From a virus, in IMG/VR virus record IMGVR_UViG_3300012920_000230, positions 1 to 26,092 of that record: 26,092 nucleotides of DNA; one strand, given 5' to 3'. Both the position numbers and the translations under genes were made by a program. A model generated the notes under the pieces. It worked only from the letters and a program-made list of their open reading frames with translations, did not search any database and was not told the origin of the DNA. Below are positions 21,533 through 26,092 of the stretch, in pieces; position 1 is the first letter of the stretch; every line of letters starts with the position of its first letter.

Positions 21533-21560
21533 TTAACTATCCAAGCATATAGGCTATAAT
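21533..21560 (+). promoter_or_regulatory. Candidate rightward promoter
   Basis: TTAACT (21533-21538), 16-base spacer, TATAAT (21555-21560). The -10 is perfect and the -35 matches four of six. The TGAGCG repeat follows the -10 and the palindromic site B lies about 38 bases downstream, so it may be regulated. Confidence 0.4.
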
Positions 21561-21582
21561 ATGAGCGTTTAAACACTATACC
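21560..21582. repeat. TGAGCG repeat, copy 2
   Basis: TATGAGCGTTTAAACACTAT shares TATGAGCGTTT with copy 3 and TGAGCGTTT with copy 1, but lacks the second tandem AGCG. It directly follows a TATAAT. Confidence 0.4.
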
Positions 21583-21597
21583 AATTCACTAAGGGGC

Positions 21598-21620
21598 TTA
21601 TTGAGTCTCAATCTCATTAA
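21598..21620. promoter_or_regulatory. Palindromic operator-like site, copy B
   Basis: TTATTGAGTCT followed by CAATCTCATTAA. The same frame as copies A and C, with TGAGT in the left arm and an imperfect right arm. It lies downstream of the rightward -10 at 21555-21560. Confidence 0.5.
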
Positions 21621-21688
21621 AGCATAAATATTTTACTTGCATCTTAAATTATTTGGTTGTATTACAACAGATTTATTTAAATGTCAAG

Positions 21689-21721
21689 AACTTTATTTGT
21701 TAATGAAAAAACTTTATTTGT
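21689..21721. repeat. Direct repeat AACTTTATTTGT, two copies 21 bp apart
   Basis: Copies at 21689-21700 and 21710-21721. The 21-bp spacing puts them on the same face of the helix. The right copy overlaps the -10 of the leftward promoter candidate at 21719-21748, so these could be binding sites that control it. Confidence 0.45.
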
Positions 21722-21748
21722 ATACGACCACCCCTTATATAAAGTCAA
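21719..21748 (-). promoter_or_regulatory. Candidate leftward promoter
   Basis: On the minus strand TTGACT (21748-21743), 18-base spacer, TATACA (21724-21719). It would transcribe the second leftward operon with a long leader of about 520 bases that crosses several repeat sites. Confidence 0.5.
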
Positions 21749-21776
21749 GCAAAAAAGTTATTTATTTTTATTTTAC

Positions 21777-21805
21777 TTGACTCTTTCAATTAGTCTTCGT
21801 AATTT
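21777..21805 (+). promoter_or_regulatory. Candidate rightward promoter for the small terminase gene
   Basis: TTGACT (21777-21782), 17-base spacer, TAATTT (21800-21805). Transcription would start near 21812, just before palindrome C (21820-21842) and TGAGCG copy 3, and run into the gene at 21997. Confidence 0.5.
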
Positions 21806-21819
21806 CCGCAATCCAAGCC

Positions 21820-21842
21820 TTATTGAGACTGAGTCTCATTAT
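21820..21842. promoter_or_regulatory. Palindromic operator-like site, copy C
   Basis: Its core TGAGACTGAGTCTCA is a perfect 7-1-7 palindrome, the best of the family. It lies immediately downstream of the rightward promoter candidate at 21777-21805, a good position for a dimeric repressor to block transcription. Confidence 0.6.
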
Positions 21843-21856
21843 CACCCCTAGGGGCG

Positions 21857-21883
21857 TATGAGCGTTTTGAGCGGTTTGTTAAT
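21857..21883. repeat. TGAGCG tandem repeat, copy 3
   Basis: TATGAGCGTTTTGAGCGG contains two GAGCGKTTT units in tandem, similar to copy 1. It stands about 110-140 bases before the small terminase ATG. Confidence 0.4.
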
Positions 21884-21900
21884 CCCCTTTCCTCATCAAA

Positions 21901-21993
21901 ATGCCAAATGAATGTTCCGAAAAAGATTTGAAAAGAAAGTCTTTCATTGCCCTACTAAAGTCTATTAAATTAACTAGAAAGTTTTGGAGATAG
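21901..21993 (+). CDS. Possible 30-codon peptide upstream of the terminase gene (tentative)
   Basis: A frame from ATG 21901 reads MPNECSEKDLKRKSFIALLK and ends FWR just before the terminase ribosome-binding site. No ribosome-binding site is seen before its ATG, so translation is doubtful. Its last codons contain the GGAGAT used by the next gene. Confidence 0.25.
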   Translation: MPNECSEKDLKRKSFIALLKSIKLTRKFWR

Positions 21994-21996
21994 TTT

Positions 21997-22617
21997 ATGA
22001 GTGTTAATTTGCCTACACATTGGAAACCTTCTAAGGTTAGGGCTATAGAATTACTAGTAAATGAGCCTAATGCTCGTATTAAAGATGTTGCAGAGGAATC
22101 AGGCGTTTCTTCTGTTACTATACACAAATGGTTAAAAGACCCTGAGTTTGTAGAAGTATTCTATCAGAAGTATATGATATCATTTGGTTCTAGGTTGCCC
22201 TCTGTATTAAATAGTATGATTCGTGAGGCGGAGGCAGGCAATGTTCAGGCTGGCAGGCTGGTTTTGGAGCATTCAGGCAAGCTAATTAAGCGTGTGGAGG
22301 TAGCCAATCACCAGAGTCCATTTGAAAAATTCCTTAATGCTGAAGTTACTGGCGAGGTAGAAATAGAGCCTGATGAAGCTGAGTATGTGGATATTGAACC
22401 AGAGATAGAAGTTTTGCCCAGAAAACCACAACCAGTTATAGATTCTATAAAAGTCCAACATCAATCAAAACAAGATAAACGCAAAGTAGCTAAAGAATGG
22501 CGAGAAAGAGCCAAAGCTGTGGGTATTCCTATACTTCCTAGAGGCAGAAAGACTCCTGCTCAGAAAAAAGAGTGGCAAAAACTGGTAATTGAGAGAGAAA
22601 AACAACTTTTAAACTAA
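21997..22617 (+). CDS. Putative terminase small subunit (HTH)
   Basis: A 206-residue protein. Residues about 12-50 form a helix-turn-helix (AIELLVNEPNARIKDVAEES, then GVSSVTIHKWLKD), followed by a helical segment RLPSVLNSMIREAEAGNVQA and a middle GKLIKRVEV. The rest is acidic, then basic (RGRKTPAQKKEW). The order HTH, helical oligomerisation segment, linker and basic tail fits small terminases of the phBC6A51 type, which recognise the packaging site. GGAGAT precedes the ATG. It faces away from the large terminase, which is unusual; a transcription-factor role is an alternative. Confidence 0.7.
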   Translation: MSVNLPTHWKPSKVRAIELLVNEPNARIKDVAEESGVSSVTIHKWLKDPEFVEVFYQKYMISFGSRLPSVLNSMIREAEAGNVQAGRLVLEHSGKLIKRVEVANHQSPFEKFLNAEVTGEVEIEPDEAEYVDIEPEIEVLPRKPQPVIDSIKVQHQSKQDKRKVAKEWRERAKAVGIPILPRGRKTPAQKKEWQKLVIEREKQLLN

Positions 22618-22758
22618 ATCTTCTTGTTTTATTACTCGTTGCGTGTAGTGAGAACCACATTCTGGACATTGGTCTTCTGTTTCAAACTTAGAACTAAGTG
22701 TTTGCCAAGACCAAGAACACGATTTACAATACCACAAAGCTATATTATAGCCTTTCAT
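22609..22758 (-). CDS. Small zinc-ribbon protein, 49 residues
   Basis: Reads MKGYNIALWYCKSCSWSWQT near the start and CPECGSHYTQRVIKQEDLV at the end. Two CxxC pairs at 11-14 and 31-34 make a classic zinc ribbon. The ATG shares a base with the preceding gene's TAA (TAATG), so translation is coupled. Its end overlaps the convergent small terminase gene by nine bases. Unknown function. Confidence 0.75.
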   Translation of the reverse strand: MKGYNIALWYCKSCSWSWQTLSSKFETEDQCPECGSHYTQRVIKQEDLV

Positions 22759-22994
22759 TAATTTTTTTCCCAGTTACTCATTTCTGCTGAAGCCATTGCA
22801 AGTTCTTCCATGAGTTCTTCATTGGTTGGGATTCTAACACCCTCTGTTATTTTGTTAGATGCTTGTATAAGTGATGCCAATAGTTGATTATTAGCTAATT
22901 CTATCTCTGATAAATCAGTTAATCGTCTATCTAAGTCTCTTATTAGCCCTTCAAGTGTCATTAAGTAACCTAAAAGGTCTTCTATCTGTTCCAT
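22758..22994 (-). CDS. Hypothetical coiled-coil protein, 78 residues
   Basis: An acidic helical protein (IEDLLGYLMTLEGLIRDLDR, NNQLLASLIQASNKITEG) with heptad-like leucines and no cysteine. It lies between the tail-completion-like gene and the zinc ribbon, so may be a virion or scaffold accessory protein. AGGAAAG precedes the ATG. No family recognised. Confidence 0.7.
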   Translation of the reverse strand: MEQIEDLLGYLMTLEGLIRDLDRRLTDLSEIELANNQLLASLIQASNKITEGVRIPTNEELMEELAMASAEMSNWEKN

Positions 22995-23034
22995 ACTAAC
23001 TTTCCTTATATTCGTTAGTATAAACTAGTTAGAA

Positions 23035-23454
23035 TTATGTTTGTAATACAAACTTTCTTTTTACAGAGAGTGCTTCTTTTGTCTTTTTTCTAAAATCTGC
23101 GTTGATTTTATTGCGAGTTTTATCATCGGTTGATATGAATGGTCTAGCTTGAGTAGTTGGTACTTCTCCATTGTTATGCCAAACACCATATCTAAGAATA
23201 TCCATTGTATTTTTGTTAGATTTTATACTATTATACATTTTACCACTAGCTTTTAGCGGTGGGGTTTCTGGGTATCCTTTACTTCTTCTCCACGCTTTCG
23301 TACTTCTTTTGATTTCAGGTAAGCCTTTATCAATGTTCTGTTTAGAGCCCATCTCTGTTCCTTGAGCGTATTCATTTAAGTACTCCTTAATAATTTTGGG
23401 CATTGCTTTACCCATTTTACCAAAACTATAATTAACCTCTATCCTGAGTTTCAT
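23035..23454 (-). CDS. Putative tail-completion protein (HK97 gp10 / Mu gpG-like)
   Basis: A 139-residue protein. I use the ATG at 23454, where AGGAG lies eight bases upstream, rather than the longer frame to 23517, which lies entirely in the portal gene. It is basic, with SKQNIDKGLPEIKRSTKAWR in the middle, then PPLKASGKMYNSIKS and a YGVWHNNGEVPTTQARPFIS motif. The L-xxSGxLxxSI ... GVxHNxG ... QxRPFI order is typical of head-tail joining proteins that complete the head or tail. It follows the portal with a 23-base overlap. Confidence 0.75.
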   Translation of the reverse strand: MKLRIEVNYSFGKMGKAMPKIIKEYLNEYAQGTEMGSKQNIDKGLPEIKRSTKAWRRSKGYPETPPLKASGKMYNSIKSNKNTMDILRYGVWHNNGEVPTTQARPFISTDDKTRNKINADFRKKTKEALSVKRKFVLQT

Positions 23455-24712
23455 CTGGAGTCTCCTGTATTCCATTAACTGATTTATTATCATCAATGAT
23501 TGATTGTGCTTGTTCAATCGTGAGGTCTTTATTATCTCTAATCATTATCTTTGCATGAGTAGTTAGATTATTTTGTAGGTCGAATTGGTCTTTCATTATC
23601 TGGTCTTGTATTGTCTTTGGATACTCAACTTCTTGAAAATCTATACCAAACTCTTCTGGAAGTGATATTCCATTATATTCTGCAATAACACGCTCTACAT
23701 CATACCATTCTTTTTCATACATTCTCCAAAGTGCAATATCATCAAAGTAATCTTCTTTTCTATCCAAATCTTTAATCATCAAAGATATACCGCTAGGCAC
23801 TTCACCACCTGATTCTGCAAACTGAATAAATAAATGATTATTTAATGCAACAAGTTCCATTTGGAATTTAATATTCTCTATAGCATCCATTACATTGCCT
23901 TGTGGACTTGTAATATTGTATGCACCATCTTCACCCATATCAAGTATAGTATCAGAACCAGTCCTTACAAGACTTTGGTCTGCATTTAATCCTGTTACCC
24001 ATGGTTGCCCAAACATATTAAATCTCATACCAAGATTCATCTCAGTAAGTGCAATATTGACTTGCTCATTGCAATTGATGATATCAGATGCACCTTCTAC
24101 AAAGAAAGAATCAATCTGGTCTTCTCTATGCGTAAACACAAAGGGAATAATACCATAAGGATTTTCTTCCTTCATTAGAATCTTGCCCTCTTCATTCATA
24201 ATAGCATATATCTCAGAATCCCAGTATTCCCATTGTAGGTTTTCTGTATCTGATAGGTCATATGAATTGTTTAGTAGAGGATATATGATAGATTCAGGTT
24301 TGAATGGGTTTTCACCAAAATATGCTTCAAAATAATACAATGGTCTGTAATCAAATACACCATCTACCCAAAATACACGATTTGCAATTGTACCTAACAA
24401 TCTAGTCATTCTTTCAGAATGTTTCATGCGAACATCTTTTGTAGAAGTTAATTCTTGATATCTTTCATCATCTACATTTCTTTTTGCACCTAGTGTATAT
24501 ATTCTACTAATCTTATTTATGAATTTTCTAGTAAAATTACTAACTGTAGGTGGAATTTCAGAAAAAGCATCCGCATTAAAGTAGTGCGATATGTAATCTT
24601 CTGTAGATGTACCTGAATAATAGTCTAAATACTTTCGTATCTCCTTCCTTCTGGAATGAGCCATCATTAGTTTTGTTTCTAGTAATTTCTCTTTTAATAC
24701 TTTGTCTATCAT
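23432..24712 (-). CDS. Portal protein
   Basis: A 426-residue protein immediately downstream of the large terminase (ATGA overlap), the usual place for the portal ring through which DNA enters. The N-terminal region is helical, with RKEIRKYLDYYSGTSTEDY. A central part carries NPYGIIPFVFTHREDQIDSF and a long helix, INCNEQVNIALTEMNLGMRF, with the GQPWVTG strand, as in SPP1-type portals. C-terminal residues are acidic helix. There are no enzymatic motifs. The identification rests on position, size and these segments. Confidence 0.85.
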   Translation of the reverse strand: MIDKVLKEKLLETKLMMAHSRRKEIRKYLDYYSGTSTEDYISHYFNADAFSEIPPTVSNFTRKFINKISRIYTLGAKRNVDDERYQELTSTKDVRMKHSERMTRLLGTIANRVFWVDGVFDYRPLYYFEAYFGENPFKPESIIYPLLNNSYDLSDTENLQWEYWDSEIYAIMNEEGKILMKEENPYGIIPFVFTHREDQIDSFFVEGASDIINCNEQVNIALTEMNLGMRFNMFGQPWVTGLNADQSLVRTGSDTILDMGEDGAYNITSPQGNVMDAIENIKFQMELVALNNHLFIQFAESGGEVPSGISLMIKDLDRKEDYFDDIALWRMYEKEWYDVERVIAEYNGISLPEEFGIDFQEVEYPKTIQDQIMKDQFDLQNNLTTHAKIMIRDNKDLTIEQAQSIIDDNKSVNGIQETPDETQDRG

Positions 24713-26022
24713 CGCTGTATCCTTTTCATTTCTCTGTTTTTAATTGGAAATCGATTAATAATGAAATATCTAAACGCATCATTTCCATGGTCGTGATATC
24801 CATCCTTGATTGGTTCTTCTTTTATTGGTTTGCCATCCTCAGATTCTGGATATCTATATTCCTCAAAATCCTCTATGACCTCTTTACAATTTCTGTGTAC
24901 ATGAACTCTTCTAGTTCCATCTGCACTTTCAAAAAATCCTCTAGTATAGGAAACACTATTAACAATGTTTCTACTCATTCTATCTCTAGTGTATAGGACT
25001 CGTATTCCACTCTTTCTAAATATCTCCATATCTCCAGCACCTGTTTGCCCCTGAACATTTGCACCAGCAGGGTCACCATAGTAAGATAGAATAGGATATC
25101 CTTTGACTTTAATCATTTTAATTAAGTCTTCTGTTTTAATGTTCTGTTTGTGTAAGATGCAGTCAAATATCCTGATATGTTCATCTCTACCATCATATTT
25201 AGTTTGTATAAATAAAACAGCAGGCATCCTATATCCAAAGTCTATTGTGCAGTATGTAGGTAAGTTAGGGTCGTATGGGTAGTCACCAACATCTAATTCT
25301 CTATTAAAATCCCAAACTTTACCCTGAAATACAGAAAACTCTGCACCAAACTCCTGCCCAAACAATTCTCTGGACATATTTCTTTTACGCTCAAGTATAG
25401 CTGGGTCATTAATTCCAAGAGGAAATTCATGTTGGTTTTTCCAAGATGGAGAGGAATAACTATTCCATTCACTATCTGATTGTCCTAATTTATACAAGTC
25501 ATATATCCAGTTTCTACCTTCTGGTGTTGTGATAAAGATTACTTTACCTTTTCTACCAGCTACAGTTGGAGAAAGATACATATCCCATATCTTTTTATTC
25601 ATCTTGGCAACCTCATCAATTACGAGTAGGTCAAGTCCTTCTCCCACCAATGAATCCGCATTGTCCGCTGACATTCCCTCAACAGTAGTTCCCCACTTAA
25701 AACGAATGTACATATCTTTTTCAGATGCCTTATCAACATCCTCTCCATGTCCTATAACCATTCTTTGCCAAATCTCACGAAATATAAGTCTAGCTTTTTT
25801 ATAAGACATTCCAACAACCCATATTCGTTTATTAGGTTGTGATGCCACATAAGTAGCTTCCATTGCACTAGCCCAAGTCTTACCAAATCGTCTTCCACAT
25901 ACAATCACATGGAATCTGGCATCCTTCTTTTCAGGATAGTGTAATGCTAATTGTCCGTCATGTGGTTTATAATTAAGATATTGAAACCACTTTTTCTTAA
26001 ATTCGTAATTTTTTTCTTGCAT
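24709..26022 (-). CDS. terL: Terminase large subunit
   Basis: A 437-residue DNA-packaging motor. Walker A GRRFGKT at 43-49, Walker B LLVIDE at 132-137 and a following ITTPEG at 164-169 (coupling motif) make the ATPase. The RNase H-like nuclease half shows D261 (TIDFG), D317 (YYGDPAG) and D411/D415 (YHDHGNDAFRY). All motifs are intact, so the enzyme should cut and pump DNA. The length is typical. It has no obvious ribosome-binding site before its ATG, and it is the first gene of its block at the right edge of the window. Overlaps portal by ATGA. Confidence 0.97.
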   Translation of the reverse strand: MQEKNYEFKKKWFQYLNYKPHDGQLALHYPEKKDARFHVIVCGRRFGKTWASAMEATYVASQPNKRIWVVGMSYKKARLIFREIWQRMVIGHGEDVDKASEKDMYIRFKWGTTVEGMSADNADSLVGEGLDLLVIDEVAKMNKKIWDMYLSPTVAGRKGKVIFITTPEGRNWIYDLYKLGQSDSEWNSYSSPSWKNQHEFPLGINDPAILERKRNMSRELFGQEFGAEFSVFQGKVWDFNRELDVGDYPYDPNLPTYCTIDFGYRMPAVLFIQTKYDGRDEHIRIFDCILHKQNIKTEDLIKMIKVKGYPILSYYGDPAGANVQGQTGAGDMEIFRKSGIRVLYTRDRMSRNIVNSVSYTRGFFESADGTRRVHVHRNCKEVIEDFEEYRYPESEDGKPIKEEPIKDGYHDHGNDAFRYFIINRFPIKNREMKRIQR

Positions 26023-26059
26023 TAGAATAGTGTTTTAAGTTAGTTTATCATGTATATCT

Positions 26060-26080
26060 TATGCAAGGAAATTTTGCATA
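26060..26080. promoter_or_regulatory. Inverted repeat upstream of terL
   Basis: TATGCAA and TTGCATA flank a 7-base spacer (26060-26066, 26074-26080), a perfect 7-7-7 inverted repeat about 40 bases before the terL ATG. It could be an operator. No clear promoter hexamers accompany it inside the window. Confidence 0.4.
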
Positions 26081-26092
26081 AATTAACTACTC

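Larger units (their letters stand above)
21192..21900. other. Non-coding control region between divergent gene blocks
   Basis: About 700 bp without a convincing gene. It holds three TGAGCG-type repeats (21207, 21560, 21857), three TTATTGAG-type sites (21427, 21598, 21820), a 12-bp direct repeat (21689 and 21710) and promoter candidates on both strands. It separates the leftward operon (first gene 20823-21191) from the rightward small terminase gene. Confidence 0.7.

Noticed and set aside
21313-21552. Plus-strand frame of 79 codons starting with TTG
   Set aside because: No ribosome-binding site, lies in the AT-rich control region across operator-like repeats, and composition looks random.
24607-24996. 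Plus-strand frame of 129 codons
   Set aside because: Antisense to the junction of terminase and portal genes; both have intact motifs or context.
1-26092. Integrase, tRNA or transposon
   Set aside because: No tyrosine or serine recombinase motifs, cloverleaf-like sequence or terminal inverted repeats were recognised by eye; a dedicated tRNA search was not possible.

Overview
The window is part of the genome of a tailed double-stranded DNA phage, most likely with a long non-contractile tail (siphovirus type). The evidence is a large terminase, a portal, a tail tube protein, two tail-assembly-chaperone frames joined by a probable -1 frameshift, a 624-residue tape measure, a baseplate or hub protein and a peptidase endolysin. 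No sheath gene is seen. By eye the DNA is about one third G+C, and genes are packed with 1-4 bp start/stop overlaps. The small-protein set and overall style resemble phages known mostly from aquatic metagenomes, but the sequence does not identify a host. No integrase, repressor gene, tRNA, rRNA, CRISPR array or insertion sequence was seen. The major capsid and DNA polymerase genes are also absent, so this is probably not the whole genome.

Layout. (1) 7-10371, plus strand, late genes: six very small proteins, five of them strongly basic, then a VanY-like endolysin, head-tail connectors, tail tube, frameshifted chaperone pair, tape measure, hub and a distal tail protein. (2) 10346-18334, minus strand: a replication and recombination operon. 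It has a DnaA- or lambda O-like initiator candidate, a T7 gp4-type primase-helicase, a metallophosphoesterase, a nuclease-like protein, an SSB-like OB protein with an acidic tail, NinG- and NinB-like recombination proteins, an HExxH protease candidate and many tiny genes. A textbook sigma70 promoter at 18363-18390 drives it. (3) 18335-18767: a very AT-rich, repeat-filled gap that is a candidate replication origin, bounded by a rho-independent terminator. (4) 18768-21191, minus strand: a second early operon of small unknown proteins, including a gp88-family protein with conserved cysteines. (5) 21192-21996: a control region with divergent promoter candidates and several repeated, partly palindromic sites. 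(6) 21997-22617, plus strand: a small-terminase candidate. (7) 22609-26022, minus strand: large terminase, portal, a tail-completion protein and two small proteins.

How it fits together. The two minus-strand operons look like early functions, separated by the origin-like gap and terminator. The plus-strand block makes the tail and lysis enzyme. The packaging genes are split: the small terminase faces right and the large terminase and portal face left. If the genome is circular or circularly permuted, the missing capsid genes would lie between 26092 and position 1, in the plus-strand late block and divergent from terL. That arrangement is an inference.

Several genes shorter than 60 codons were found by reading the sequence directly (503-676, 1103-1198, 3238-3414, 11268-11384, 15575-15712, 17588-17746, 17736-17876, 19936-20064, 20066-20230, 22609-22758). 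Most have a clear ribosome-binding site, a start/stop overlap with their neighbours, or both.
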